A stretch of DNA of 64,000 nucleotides from Eptesicus fuscus (GCF_027574615.1 NC_072476.1:85676057-85740056); one strand, 5' to 3'; positions 32,285-44,050 are shown, counted from the stretch's first letter. Program-made: numbers and translations. Notes: generated from the letters alone by a model not told the origin.

Positions 32285-33117
32285 TTTTTGTTCTAAATAA
32301 ATATCCACTCTTGTGCTTAATTTTATTGCTTTTATTTTCCCTTAAAATGCCCCTACCTTCCTCCCCTACCCCATTCTTGTATAAGCTTCTGTCACCCAAA
32401 ATCTGGATCTGTCTTGACCTGTATATACGGAGGGAATGAGCTTTCCAGGTAGAGAGAAGCAAGTGCCAAGGTCCTGGAGTGGAAGTGTGCTTGACTGTCC
32501 AGGGAACAGACAGAGGCCACTGCCTGGAATGAATGAATGAGTGGATGCGTGGAGTAGGCAATCAAAAAGGTGGTCCATGGACACAGCCTGGGTGGGGCTG
32601 TGGAGGTTGTGGTCATGCTTTGGACTCTCACAAAGAGAAAAATGGGGAACGTAGCCTCATCCCACTCATGCCTTATGGGGTGATTCTGGCTGCTGTGTTA
32701 AGGACGGCTCTTAGGTTGTTCATGGGCTGCCCCAGCTTTCTGCTCCTGATATACTCCCAAGGTGTTCAGATTGGGTCAGTGCTCCTGGAATATTTCTTCC
32801 CATTGAATCTAGAAGATATTTGATAATGCTATGAAAGTGACTTCTAAACACATTTTCACAGAAAAGTAAGGTCAGTATTGGTCAAAGGAAAACCAGAAGT
32901 CAACAGCTATGCTTTAGAAATGGACAAGGAAGAATTTGCCTGACCCCACCTGGCTAGTTCTACAGATACTTGTGGACACTGAGTCAGAGTGTGGACCACA
33001 GTCTCTGCTCTGGATAAGGGGTGAAAGGGCAGGACTTCCAACAACAAATGCACGTTAATTGATTGGATTGCTTGCTGCCCAATATTCAAGCAACAACCTG
33101 GATGTAGTACACTTTCA
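32285..33117. other. Unique sequence, nothing recognised
   Basis: No gene recognised. There is a small GAAT repeat near 32529-32540. The stretch 32435-32530 may be part of an old dispersed repeat, but I cannot name it. Confidence 0.42.
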
Positions 33118-33660
33118 TTTTAAATTAAATGTTTTCCTTTATTTGAGATAATTGTGGAATTACATGCACTGGAATGAAATAATACAGAGGGATCCCTTTT
33201 ACCCATGTTTCCCTCAATAATAAACATATCTAAAAACTGGAGTGGAAAATCGCAGCCTGACATCGACACTGGTTAACTCACTGGTCCTGCCCCGATTTCC
33301 CCATTTTTCATGTGCTCATTTTTGCACACATGTATGTCTCTAAAATTTTATCACCCATATAGATTAGCATACGGACAACCCCATCAAAGTACAGACACTT
33401 CCATTAGCACCAGAATTCCACCTGATGCCCTGTCCTTTACAGCCACAGCCACTTCCCTCCTGCCCCACCCTCCTTAGCTCCGGAAACCACCAATCTGTTC
33501 CCCCCTTTTCAGGATTCTGTTATTTCCAGAATGTGACATAAATGGAATCACACAGTATGTAACCTTTCAGCACTGGCTTTTTCCCCCTCTTTTTTTCTTT
33601 TCATTCAGCATAAATCCCTTGAGATTCATACAGTCTGTTGTGTATATCAATCCTCCATCC
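33118..33660 (-). mobile_element. Old L1M 3' UTR, minus orientation
   Basis: A long plus-strand match to the antisense 3' UTR of L1M elements, in order: 'attgtggaattacatgcact', AATAATACAGAGGGATCCC, CCGATTTCCCCATTTTTC, GCCACAGCCACTTCCCTCC, 'aatggaatcacacagtatgtaacc', and 'gagattcatacagtctgttg'. No coding part. Confidence 0.82.
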
Positions 33661-33696
33661 TTTGTTAAAAATTTTATTAAATTTATTGGGGTAACA

Positions 33697-34371
33697 TTCT
33701 ATATAATAAAAGGCTAATATGCAAATAGACCAAACACAGAACAACCAAACAACCAGTTGCTATGATGTGTGCTGACCACCAGGGGGCGTGCGTGGAACAT
33801 GGCAGGCATCGGCTGTGTCGGGATGGTGGAGCAGGTGAGCGGGGGCACCAGACCAAGGTGGAGTGCTAGTTGCTGTCATAGGGGTGAGCCTCTGGTGGTT
33901 ACTGAAAATTCTTTGCTCCTGCATGCTGCAGTCCCGCCCAGTGCTTGCACCCACTGCCGGAGCCCGGTGCTGGCCCCAATCACTCGGTGCCATCATTGGG
34001 TGTGAGCAGTGGGTGTGATCGGTGGCTGCTGGCACTGATCGCCCCTCAGGGCTTCTCCACCTCCTCCTGCTCCTGAAGGGTGATCGGGTCCAGCAGCTGC
34101 CTCTCGCACCTGCTACCAGTGCCAGCCCCAATCACTCCATACTGTCAGTGGGTGCGAGTGGGGCCGGCACCTTCAGCGCGAGGGAATGGTGGTGGCAGGG
34201 TGGCAGCGGCAGGAGCGGGGCTGCCGGCAGGCAGACAGGGGACCGGGGGCCACAGTGGGAGGGGCTGGGCGTGGGCTTGGAGGATGGTCCAAGACCTGCC
34301 CCTGTGCCCACTGCAGCCTCGCTGTCCAAAGTTCCTTTCAAGGTGCACGAACTCATGCACTGGGCTCCTAG
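33697..34371 (+). mobile_element. Non-autonomous Helitron (HeliBat type), plus orientation, inside an L1
   Basis: It starts TTCTATATAATAAAAGGC and ends GTGCACGAACTCATGCAC, then TGGGCTCCTAG. It sits between A (33696) and T (34372) of the L1 3' UTR with no lost or duplicated host base. Its 5' end is the same family as the Helitron at 31.8-32.3 kb. The body is GC-rich with overlapping chance frames on both strands. No Rep or helicase, and no recognisable captured exon. Confidence 0.94.
33776..33788 (+). promoter_or_regulatory. CTCF-like motif inside Helitron (plus strand)
   Basis: CCACCAGGGGGCG, preceded by CTGA, matches the CTCF core at every strongly constrained position that I know. It lies about 80 bases inside the Helitron 5' end. 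Confidence 0.6.
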
Positions 34372-34455
34372 TTGGTTAATAAAATTATATAGGTTTCAAG
34401 TGTACAATTCTATAATACATCATCTGTATGTAGCATTTGTATGTAGCATTCACCG

Positions 34456-34879
34456 TGTGGATGGGCAAGATACTGTTTAAAAGACATATCTCACTATCAC
34501 GGTCCCCGGGAGGAAATCCAAAGGAAAAATTCCCCAACCATTTCAATGATTGCAGGGTCCTGGAGATAAGTTTATGCCAGCACAAGAGGCGTTACTCATG
34601 TGACTCTGGTGACTGACAAGAGTGGTGATTTAGGAAATCAAGCAGGATCCCATGATACCCACCTTGATGTCCTGAGTCACCCAGAGGAGTGGGACAGTTC
34701 CAGCTGCGGGCCATTTGAGATCCCGGTGCTTGTTGGGGGATGGGTGAACCTGTGGCAGGGGGCCTTGGGGACAAGGCCGAGGCTTCCCTATTTGCTTAGG
34801 CACTGGGAGGCGAGGCTGCTGTTCCTTGCGGAGTGTGTGGAAGTCTTTTCTCCTGGGGTCACCTCCTGTGACATGGAAA
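34456..34879. other. Unique sequence, nothing recognised
   Basis: No gene or repeat recognised. Confidence 0.42.
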
Positions 34880-35640
34880 GTACCCGAGGGATATAAACGG
34901 GTGGCAGTAAATATCTGCAAACAGAGAGGGCAAGTCTGTGTAATTTTCCCCGGATGTGAAAAAGCCCCAGCAGTTTATTTCGTTGCATTTGGGTACCACT
35001 ACCTTCCGTTCTCTGAGAATAAATTGGTTAATTTTGCGGAGTGCTTTGGAAGTGCACGGTGCTGTAAAATGCTCATGATGTAAGCAGGCCCCACGTGTGC
35101 ACTAGAAGGGAAGAGGGGCAGAGGGGCTGTGGCTGGTAGTTTGCATAGTAAATTTGATGATTGCTTTTGGAAATTATGCTTTCTTATTTATAAGTCTTGT
35201 CAAAGAAATAAATTGAATGGAATCACCAGATGGCCCTCCATATAGTCTTTATTGCCTAGAACCGTCTTTAGAGAGCTTTTGTTATAGGAACTGGAAACCT
35301 TCAGATGGTGAAACACGGAGGGAAAAGGACACAGTGCCTAATTTCAATGATTGTCACGACCATCTATTTATTTGCTCAGTGAGGTGAGGGGGAGACCATC
35401 TCATTTAGACTTATTAAAGGGTCCAGAAGTGTAACACTCTTCAAAGGGGTCACTATAAATATGCCACGTACTGTATTTCATAGAGTTTATGGGAAAGGAA
35501 ATTGAAATCTCCTAAAAATAGAATTGAATCTTGTCCAAACAATATTGGATACACCAAACGAGTGTTTTTGTTATTACATATAACAGGCTGATATTCCCAG
35601 GCTGATATTTCCATGAACCTTTAGTTTGTTTTCATAAATT
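34880..35640. other. Candidate conserved noncoding element cluster
   Basis: Non-repetitive blocks with preserved CpGs (TTTCCCCGGATG, TTTCGTTGC, TTTTGCGGAG) and AT-rich homeodomain-like words (TTTGCATAGTAAATTTGATG, AAATTATGC). Near 35583-35612 the word CAGGCTGATATT occurs twice in tandem. The texture fits enhancers. Not aligned. Confidence 0.38.
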
Positions 35641-36459
35641 TTGGACTTCCCTACAACTCTTAGGTTTCTTATAATTATCAACCAGCATGAGCGGGCTTTT
35701 AAAAAGGAAAATGAAAGACTCTTTAATGGCAGGGCTGTCACCTCCTCCTGTGACAGTGGGCGGGGCCACCACAGGGCCAGGGTACAAATCTTCACTGGTC
35801 TGGATGTGTCCTGGGTCTGGACACAGAAATAGACAGAGTCTCTACCCGGGGAGCTCCTTGTCCCCGTCGACAGTGCAGACTGGTGTCCTGAGATACCACT
35901 GCCATCTTAAGAGTGGGAGGCATGATGACTACCAGGAATGAGAGGCCAAGAGACATGTAGAGATTTGGAGTCGGCACCTGCAAGCTTTTGAGCCACTCAC
36001 CTGCAGACAAGACACCTGTTACATCAGAAAAATAAAGCTTCACTAGTTGAAGCCAGTCTTTCTGGGCTCTTGTGGCCAAATGCATTATCCTCTGACTAGT
36101 CACCCCCTGGGACAAGTTAGGGAAGAGGTAAATGGTCAGGAATTATTGTTGAGCATGAACAAGTATGCCCCTTGCTTCATATTAGACAAGCAGAGGCATT
36201 CTGTTGTACCCACAACCCTGTCTGGACGCTTGGACCTGGGTAGGGGCATGGAAGATGGTAGGAAGGAGGCCTTTCCCCCATATTTTCAAGGTGATGCATA
36301 AAATCTGAACTTCATGCAACCAATATGGTGACTCTCCTCTGCTTTCTGCTTAAAGGAGGCCTTAGCAATTCACAAAGGAGTCCTGGTTTCCTTCGTTTCT
36401 AGAGATCTCACACTCAGCAGTGTGAACATGAGTGGCTCTCTATACAGGGGCACATTCTC
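35641..36459. other. Unique sequence, nothing recognised
   Basis: No gene or repeat recognised. Confidence 0.42.
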
Positions 36460-37030
36460 TCAGCGTGTATTGGTGTTGACATGTTTATTTTAATTTCTGT
36501 TTCTTGAAGATGTACACAAATAAAGCTTTTATAAACCATTTGTACTTGCCTTTATACACATAACATTCAAAATCAGACCCAAAATAAAGCTTTACTCTCA
36601 GGGATATTTAAATTAATAACATCAATGTGTTTGTTTGGTTTAAATTAAGTGGCTGCTCACAGTGTGAATATCATTCTGACTTCCGGGGCCCTGTTTCTTG
36701 TTTGGCAAACATCCTCTGTGTTATGTGCTGACAAAACTCCTCGTCACTCTCTTCTTCGAACGATAGAAAAATATCCTGTCAGTCACCACAGTGTTAACTG
36801 GACTTTGCTTGGTACAGAAGAATGACTTGTTAATCAATTCCAATTCTGTCTTTTTCTTATAAAACAGAGCTGACAAAAATAGGTTCTTCTCTTTTTTTTT
36901 GATTATAATTGAAACTAAATGCAACATTAAAAACATCTTGTAATAGAAATGACACATGAATTTCTGAGGGTATCTATGGCACAGTCCTAATCTGAAGAAC
37001 ACGCTTATTAAGAAACAATAAACTTTTTCT
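36460..37030. other. AT-rich unique sequence, possible CNE
   Basis: A motif-dense AT-rich block with several AATAAA words on the plus strand (about 36521, 36582) and none of the repeat signatures I recognise. Weak CNE candidate. Confidence 0.3.
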
Positions 37031-38059
37031 GGAGCTTTTAGGTCTTAGCATCTAAAGTCCAAATTACCTTCAGAGTTATGCAGATGTGACCTTGAATTGA
37101 TTGGGCTGTCCTTGTGGGGACACACTTTATTACATTTATAGGGAGGTAGCTCAAGGATGCTATAGTATAGAATATTAATAGCAGTAAGATTCTTTTTTTG
37201 GTCAACTCAGCAGGCTTGTTCAGTGCAGGGGCCTCTCTTGTGGGAAAGCCATGTGGACAAGATGCAAGGAAAGAAGGTGACATCATTGATTGAATGATTA
37301 TTCCTCATTGAACCTTTCCTCACAAATGAATAAAACTGTCTTTAATCTCCCATTAAAAGAAATGTTACTGTCCTCAGAACATTAAATTAAAAATTTAAAT
37401 ACATAGTTCAAATATGACAAAAAAAAAAATAAAAATAAAAGGGCATATGGAGAAAAAAAAAATCGTCCTTCTGGCGGTTACCATAGCCAAACAGTCAGAG
37501 CCCAGGCAGCCAGCTGCAGGTTGAGCGCTGTGAGGGACCACTTCGGAGAGGCAGGCCGCATGTGTCCATGCGGGCTGAGCAGAAGACGTAGATGCACTGG
37601 GATCTAGGGTTGCCCTGTGGACTCCAACTGGCTCCCTGGGATGGGCAGAGACTCTGTTTAGAGTGGGGAGATGGGCTGAGGGCAAAGACATCTTCAGGTT
37701 CTGTAGCCTCCGCCACTCCTAACAGGGAACATTGGGAATCTCCCCCATTGTCCAGGATGGTGCATGGGAGGTTCTTACACTGAGTGCATCCAAAGCTAGA
37801 AAGATGAATGTATAGGGCCTGAGCAGCCAAAAGTTAGCACGATAATTGGATAGGTAAAGGAGCTCTCCTTCCGTATCCATAGAAGAACCTCTGGCTTGAG
37901 CAGGGAGGGGGTGGTCTTTGAGATGGCAGTCCACCATTCTCCCAGGTTGAGGAACCCGAATAAAACTATTTCCTGCCTCACAAGTTTGGCTTGTTGCAGC
38001 AGGCAGCTGAACCTGCATTTTAGTTACACAGCCACTTTACCTGGGTTTTGTGCATCTTC
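37031..38059. other. Unique sequence with A-rich tract
   Basis: A-rich stretch at 37420-37464. The rest is unique; open frames on both strands at 37395-38018 have no known domain. Confidence 0.42.
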
Positions 38060-38190
38060 CAGATAATTTTTCTTTTATGGACAATCACATACAAATGCTT
38101 TTACACAAATGGTGCATTGCTCTGCGCCTTCTTTAATTTTTCTTAGTTACTAATGTAACTTCATCCTTCCTCGTGTTAACAGAGACTGTA
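38060..38190 (-). mobile_element. Old L1M 3' UTR fragment, minus orientation
   Basis: Antisense L1M 3' UTR words on the plus strand: 'tttacacaaatggtgcattg', CTCTGCGCCTTCTTTAATTT. Short and diverged. Confidence 0.5.
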
Positions 38191-38689
38191 TATTCATAAA
38201 GTCCCCATAAAATTTAAAATCTTGGGTTGTGGTAATAATTTTGTTGTTCACCATCCCATGACCATTTTGGATGTTCTCAGTAGATTCCTTCAACATGATC
38301 ATGCAAATTTGGGATTCGTGAGCAAACTCCACTTGGAACTCAGGAAATCAGTGATAATGGAAGGAGTTTGAACATGTTCTGTATCTCTGCTTTTCCAAAT
38401 ACTTGCTTGTTTGAGGGGATTCTGTGCCTTCCTGCAAGGAGGACCAGCAAGGCTGCTCAGAGCCAGAGCCTGCAGCTCAGCTGTTATATGGCTGGTGATG
38501 TCTGTGTGAGAAAGGGCAGGGTAAACAAAATGCCCCCGTACCTCTCACACCTGCAAGGTCCTCTCTGCATGTCATTTGATACTTGCCTTTCTTGACCATT
38601 CCTTCCTGCTTTAAATGTGATTAATCTCACTTTCTTAATCACTGGTTTACATTGATACATTGTTGTGTCAAGGATCCTGGTTTCCCTCA
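38191..38689. other. Unique sequence, nothing recognised
   Basis: No gene or repeat recognised. Confidence 0.42.
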
Positions 38690-39120
38690 TAGAGAAAGCT
38701 CCAGCCCTCCCGTGGATGGCTCTGGCCTTGGCTTCTCCATCTCACCTTCCAGCTCCTTCCTGTGCGGTTTCTAAATCACACCCAACATCTCCTTGGTGTG
38801 TTTGTGCTGGCTGCTCCCACCTGGCTGCCCCTCCCCCACCTTCCTGCAGGACACTTCCCCTCCCTCCCAAATGCCACCTTCTCCATGAAGTCTGCCCAGA
38901 CCACCCTGCTTACACCTAGCTTATTCCTTTGACACCCTCTATTTCTTTTGTATTTTTCATCATGCATATAGGTGGTTTGTTTATTCATACGTTTATTTTT
39001 ATGGCATTTTTTTTTCCCACCCAGAAAGTAACTCCTAGGAAAGAGGGATCGAGGGTTTTTGTACATCTTGTTTCCCAACAGATCAAAAGTGCCTCAAATA
39101 AACACCTTTGCCAAAAGAAT
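38690..39120 (+). repeat. L2 LINE 3' end, plus orientation
   Basis: Follows the L2 3' region in order: pyrimidine-rich 'tctgccc' clauses, TCCATGAAGTCTGCCCAGAC, an AT-rich Thr/Phe-type stretch, then a degraded 'agtaactcctaggaaagagg' block and CAAATAAACACC near the end. Noncoding remnant. Confidence 0.65.
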
Positions 39121-39479
39121 GAACACACAAGTGAGACTGTGTTAATATGGACAGCATGGGAGCAGTGGCCCCAGCATATTCCCAACATAGCCGAGAGTTC
39201 CTGGTGCCTCGCTGCCCACACCTGCCCACTTCCCGAGGTGAGAGATTGCAAGAGAGTCTGGCACTGTTGCCTTCTCTTCTCTCAAGCTGCCTTTCAAGCT
39301 TAATATATTAAATTATAAAACAAACTACTAGTGGAAGAGACTATGAAACCAGGAGGATTGTTTTCAAACAGAAAAGGGAATATAGTGAGGAAAAGTGAAG
39401 CCTCAGAGAAGGTGAGGTCTGTGGGCTTTGCTCCACCGTGTGGCTCCTCACCTGTTTGAAGGCTTCTGTACATGTCACT
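39121..39479. other. Unique sequence, nothing recognised
   Basis: No gene or repeat recognised. Confidence 0.42.
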
Positions 39480-40220
39480 CCTGTGCTGTTAGAAGTTTAG
39501 TCTTTTGTTAAATTATTTAGAGCTCTTGGGGGCTGCCAATCAGGGCAGGATTAAAGCTGGATATTCCTTTCTTGGTCCTGTTGGTCTCTGGCTACATATT
39601 TTCAATAACAAAATATCTTCAGGAAACACGATTTCCATAGGAAAAATTGGCATTTGATACAGATTAATCCTGCTGAGTGTGGTTCTCTCATGGTCACGGC
39701 AAGAGTTCCACTTTTGCAGTGGTCACAGTGAAAGAAAATGCTCAATGAAATAAAATTAAGATTTATGAATGTCTTCTTTCTCTACTGTTTTCTTATTTTT
39801 ATTATGCTAAGATGGAAAGTGCTTCCTATTAAGTTGATGACTATGTAATAATTGATTTGATGTTGGAATTATTAGAAAATCAACTTGTAATAGTCTTGGA
39901 AAAGCATGTACATCTAGATCTTAGCTTATAACTTGTCTCATGAGCCTGTTACTTTAGGCAAGAAGAGATCAATCTAAACATTATTAACAAGCTATAACGA
40001 TAGCACAAACCATGACTCCTATTGGCCATTAGCATCTTCAGGCAGCTATTGGTGAACTATACAACCTTACATAAAGCATTCCTAACCAGAATTTCTCACT
40101 GTGTTCATAAAATCTCCTACTGTTACATTTTGGTGATTTATTCCACATTCTTGATCCATTTTGAATAGAGAAATTGCAAGCTGCACAATAACCATTTTTG
40201 ATGAAATTTCCCTCTGAGGA
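39480..40220. other. Candidate conserved noncoding element
   Basis: A long AT-rich non-repetitive block with TTAAATTATTTAGAG, GATTAATCC (bicoid-like GGATTA core on the complement), ATAAAATTAAGATTTATG and TAATAATTGATTTG. Enhancer-like by texture. Not aligned. Confidence 0.38.
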
Positions 40221-40234
40221 AAGATAGCAGTAGC

Positions 40235-40410
40235 TGATATTTATTGAGTGCTCACTACGGCCGAACTTGTGCTAGCTTTTTACATGCAGTATTTCATTTA
40301 CTTTCACAGCAAAAATAGGACATGGATGCTATTACCAAGGATTTAGAGATGGGGGACAAGGGCTCCAACAGGTCCATGCATGTCCGGACCCCACAGTTAC
40401 TTAAAAGATG
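40235..40410 (-). repeat. MIR-like fragment, minus orientation
   Basis: Starts with 'gatatttattgagtgctcac' and continues 'tttcatttactttcacagc' and 'gctattaccaaggatttag', the antisense 3'-to-core order of MIR-class SINEs. Diverged. Confidence 0.6.
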
Positions 40411-40529
40411 ACACCTAAAACTCAGGCTGTCTGATGAGCAAAGGCCTTATTCTTAACCATGTGCATTCAGGTTTGAGAAGCAGAAGAAAGGGGAGCCATG
40501 AAGGCTAGGGCTAATGATGCAAAACGCAC

Positions 40530-40720
40530 TATTTGATAGACATAATAGGCTTTTGTACATTTAACCTTATACAAGCCTCAAGGCAAGCTTAAAGGGAGTG
40601 ATGATAACCTCCATTTTTGGATACAAAAGCAGAAACTCAGAGAACCTAAGGAATGTCCTTGAGGTCAGATAGGCAGTGAGCAGGATTGAATTCAGACCTG
40701 TTGTGGGCTTCCCATCAGTG
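40530..40720 (-). repeat. MIR fragment, minus orientation
   Basis: Antisense MIR: 'accttatacaagcctcaagg', AAAAGCAGAAACTCAGAGAA, 'ggcagtgagcaggattgaat'. It lies just after another MIR-like fragment in the same orientation. Confidence 0.7.
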
Positions 40721-42643
40721 CTAGCTAGCTCCACACGATGCATTTATTTCCTGAAACCATGCCTGGCCCACCATCCACCCCTTGCTAATTTTAAAACATA
40801 ATTACAATTTATCTGTCTTTGTCTTGAAACTACAAAATGAACTTTGTCTTCTTGAGTGTGTTGGTGGGGACACAAACAAGAATTAGAGAGTTTATAAACA
40901 TGTCCCATGGGGGCATTTTGCGTTTTGATTTGGGCTTTCTAGCCAGCAGAGAAGATTTGCCCTTACACATCAGATACCCCACTGAAGCCTGTCCCTGAGG
41001 TGCTGCAAGCGATCTAGCACTGACCAGTTCCTTTTGAGGGCATCGTGGGAGAGTTGGGGAGAACCTGCAGAAGCATCCTGCATCTCTTTCCAACACAAGG
41101 GGCCACTGCCCCTGGGGTTGTCGGCACAGCCTCCATCCACCCAGGGCCCTCCAGCTGCCAGGCATAGAGCCTAAGTACCCCTCAGCTGGCCTGAGACCTT
41201 CCCAGCCTCTGGGTCTGATGCCTCATCACTCTGTGCTCTTTCCTCTGAATCTGAAAGTAAATAAATATGTTTATGTTTCAAGAGCAAAAGCTCAAAACTG
41301 TCAGGCTTGTCACAGCCAGGCAGCCATCACGTGGGGGACCCTGTGTGTTTCTTTGAGCTTCAGGATGACTTTCTTGGGGTTATAGCAACAACCAGGCACC
41401 ATTCAAGTGGGATTGCAGAGGATGAGACTGTCCGCATGCAAACAGTTCTGTCATCCAGGTGTGGTCCTGGGGAGAGATTGCTTCAGTCTGTCTTCTCCAA
41501 TTCTTTTCTTCAGAAATAATACTTGTTTGGCCAAGATACGCCCTCCCTTCTTGCTCCCCCTCACTGCCCTAGACTGCATTTGAAACACCCCTTTTAGGAC
41601 TTCTCCTCTGCTTCCCAGGGGCCATATCACCTTTGAGCTGTGGCAGCAGGGTTGCAGTCAGGGTGGAGGAGATGTGAAAGAAGCAGGTCCTCTTCCCTGG
41701 GATTTCAGCAGCCTCTCAAAGTTGTGCTGGATCTCCAGCCTCAGCTTCTAAAGTTTGAATCAGCCGGAGCACAGGAAGGCAAGTGGGGCTGGCCAACATT
41801 TAAAGGGACACTGCCTCTCAGGGTCATGCAGGAATGGCCTTGGGAAGAGGCACTCCTTACATGTTGTGCCCAGCACCAAGCTGCCTTACCCCATCCTGGC
41901 CTCAAGCTAGAGCCAGCTTGCATTGATAGAGGAGCGCTGCTGCCCCTGTATCTCTTTCCAATCAGTGACCCGTGTTAGTAGCCAAGGTGATAGCAATGTT
42001 TACACCAGGGAAATTGGCAAACATTACAAGTCAGCTATTCCCTCCCTGTCCACCTCACCCCAGTCCTTCAGCTAAGTTCTGGTAACCTGGTTATTAAACA
42101 TGTACCTTGCTGAAGTATGGCTGGTATTAGAATGGGGAGGATGAACACTGTGAACGAGTATATGTCATGTCATAGTGGGAAGGTGGGGTGTATCAACTCA
42201 GTGAAACAGGTGCCTCTTGCTATACCTGAAATGCATCACCACATAGGACTACCAATCCAGCCAGTGAAGACCGGTCAGTGGGGGAGGTTTGAAGGAAGGC
42301 CTTCCAGGAGGGAATCTCCATGTTTGAACATCTGTAGGCAGGTAGATACTCCAAGAGGAGATAAAGGTCCCCCAAAAGATGCCTTGGCATAGGCATTCCC
42401 AGAGGACAAGTTGTTCTTGGCCTTTTCTTTTGCTGCTGAAGGGATCCTGCAGGTGCTGCAGCACAACACCTCAACACTCCTTGAGATCTTCTGGTCTGAC
42501 AGAGGTGGCCAGGTATTGTGTTCCTGATGGGAAAGGCCTTGCCTGGAAATGAGAGCTCACTTTCTGATGCTGGTGACATCTCCTGCTGTGTGACCCTCCA
42601 TTGTTTTTGGCTACAGTTCAGCACTCAGCTCTTGGACGTTCAG
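40721..42643. other. Unique sequence, nothing recognised
   Basis: About 1.9 kb with no recognised gene, exon or repeat. Frames of 110-134 codons on both strands (for example minus 42220-42624) have no recognisable domain. Confidence 0.42.
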
Positions 42644-42912
42644 TCTGTCTCTCAGAATCATCGCTCCCCCAGATAACTGTCTGTCCCTAGAATCACTTCT
42701 CCCCCAGATAACTGTCTGTCCCCAGAATAACTTCTCCCCCAGATAACTGTCTGTCCCCAGAATTACTTCTTCCTCAGATAACTGTCTGTCCCCAGAATCA
42801 TCACCTACTCCATCTTGGTAACTGTGTCTCCTAGAATCTTCCCCCCTCTAGATAACTGTCTCCCTGAACCAGCACTCACCAGCTCAGTGACCGTCTGTCT
42901 CCCAGAATCTGC
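42644..42912. repeat. Minisatellite, 35-bp unit, about 7.5 copies
   Basis: The word AGATAACTGTCTGTCC recurs at 42671, 42706, 42741 and 42776, exactly 35 bases apart. Diverged copies follow at about 42817, 42850 and 42886, and a partial one precedes at 42644. The central four copies are nearly identical, so the array grew from the middle. No open frame is preserved through it. Confidence 0.95.
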
Positions 42913-43057
42913 CTGTGAGCCTGTCTGAGACTCCGGCTGTTCGGTCACCAGGCGGGAGCAGAGTCTCCTTGCTTCCCCAGGTGTACCATGCCCACTGTGG
43001 GACTGTCTTCAGCCTTGGCCATTTTCCACTCTTGGGCCACATAGCCCTCTCATCTAT
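42913..43057. other. Unique sequence, nothing recognised
   Basis: No gene or repeat recognised. Confidence 0.4.
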
Positions 43058-43442
43058 AGGCCTGTCTTAGTAAGCTTGAGCCACCATAAAAAAATACAGC
43101 AGCTTAGGTGGCTTATGAGCAAACAGTTATTTTTCACAGTTCCACAGATGGGTGGTTCTGGATGAAGGTTCCAGCAGATTTGAACACTGGTGAGAATTCT
43201 CTTCCTGGCTTGCCTCTGGCTGTGTCTTCACATGGATTGGCTGCCATGAGTGCCCATGGAGAGAGAGAGAGAGTTCCTGGTGGCTCTTCTTATAAGGACA
43301 TGGTTATATTGATCAATCCCCCACACTTACGACCTCATGTAATCTTATTTATATCTTTAGAGGCCTCATCTCCAAATTGAGCCACACTAGGGGTTAGAGC
43401 TTAATGCATGGATTCTGGGAGGACACAACTCAGTTCCTAAGA
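43058..43442 (-). mobile_element. MLT1-type LTR (MaLR), minus orientation
   Basis: The plus strand follows the antisense MLT1 LTR in order: CTTAGTAAGCTTGAGCCACC, AGTTATTTTTCACAGTTCC, 'ctctggctgtgtcttcacatgg', TCTTCTTATAAGGACATGG, CTCATCTCCAAATTGAGCC, 'gggaggacacaactcagttcc'. It is a solo LTR of an extinct retrovirus-like family, with no coding content. The LTR is nearly complete. Confidence 0.9.
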
Positions 43443-43984
43443 AAGCCCAAGGATGTGAGGACAGGACGGACTGGACTTGGGATGGGCCTACTTGGTCTGT
43501 GGTTGGGAGCTGTCCTTGAAGATACAAATCCATTGTGAATGGGGAAGAGTTTGGGGGCAACAAATGCCTCACACACACTGACAGAGGGGTAGAGGCATAA
43601 ATATTGAGCCAGCTCTTCCTCCAGATCCTGAGTGACACCTTTCACCTGGCTGCTGACGGGGGGAGCTGAGTGGGCTGGGAAGACCAGGCTCATTTCTGTG
43701 AAAATCTTCCAGGGTCAGACAAAATCAGGGGCTAAAGTCCTGGCTTTTTAGACCACATGAGGCTCTTTCCTACCCTCCCATGTGGGCCTGAAGTCTCCAG
43801 GCCAAATGGCATCCACTTAGGAATTTAACTTATGGAGAAAATTCACCAGGTGCACAGGGTAGCAGTGATGTTCTTCACAGGGTTGTGGTAGCTGCACCCT
43901 GGCTACAGCTTCATACATCAAGGAGAGGCTCACAGAGGGCAGCAGCATTGCCAACCATCCATCTCTGGCCTCCACCACTGCCCC
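43443..43984. other. Unique sequence, nothing recognised
   Basis: No gene or repeat recognised. Confidence 0.42.
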
Positions 43985-44050
43985 ATGCTAGAATAGTGCT
44001 TCACTCATTCTGGGCACTCACACATATTTGTCAAATGAATGAATGAATGC
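43985..44050 (+). repeat. L2-type 3' terminus, plus orientation
   Basis: 'gctagaatagtgcttcac' and GGGCACTCACACATATTTG are followed by GTCAAATGAATGAATGAATG, the GAAT-repeat end typical of L2. Confidence 0.65.

Larger units (their letters stand above)
33664..34455 (-). mobile_element. Younger L1 3' UTR end, minus orientation, interrupted by a Helitron
   Basis: The two halves 33664-33696 (ending TTATTGGGGTAACA) and 34372-34455 (starting TTGGTTAATAAAATTATATA) join into one antisense L1 3' UTR like that at 55.3 kb. The Helitron between them accounts for the gap. The 5' end of the L1 is truncated near 34455. Confidence 0.82.

Noticed and set aside
33760..34480. Long frames inside the Helitron at 33.7 kb as a captured gene
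   Set aside because: Frames are open on both strands because of high GC content, there is no recognisable domain, and the sequence is repetitive within the family. Helitron gene capture is known, but no exon is identifiable here.
42644..42912. 35-bp array as a CRISPR array
   Set aside because: Units are contiguous with no unique spacers, and the genome is mammalian. It is a minisatellite.
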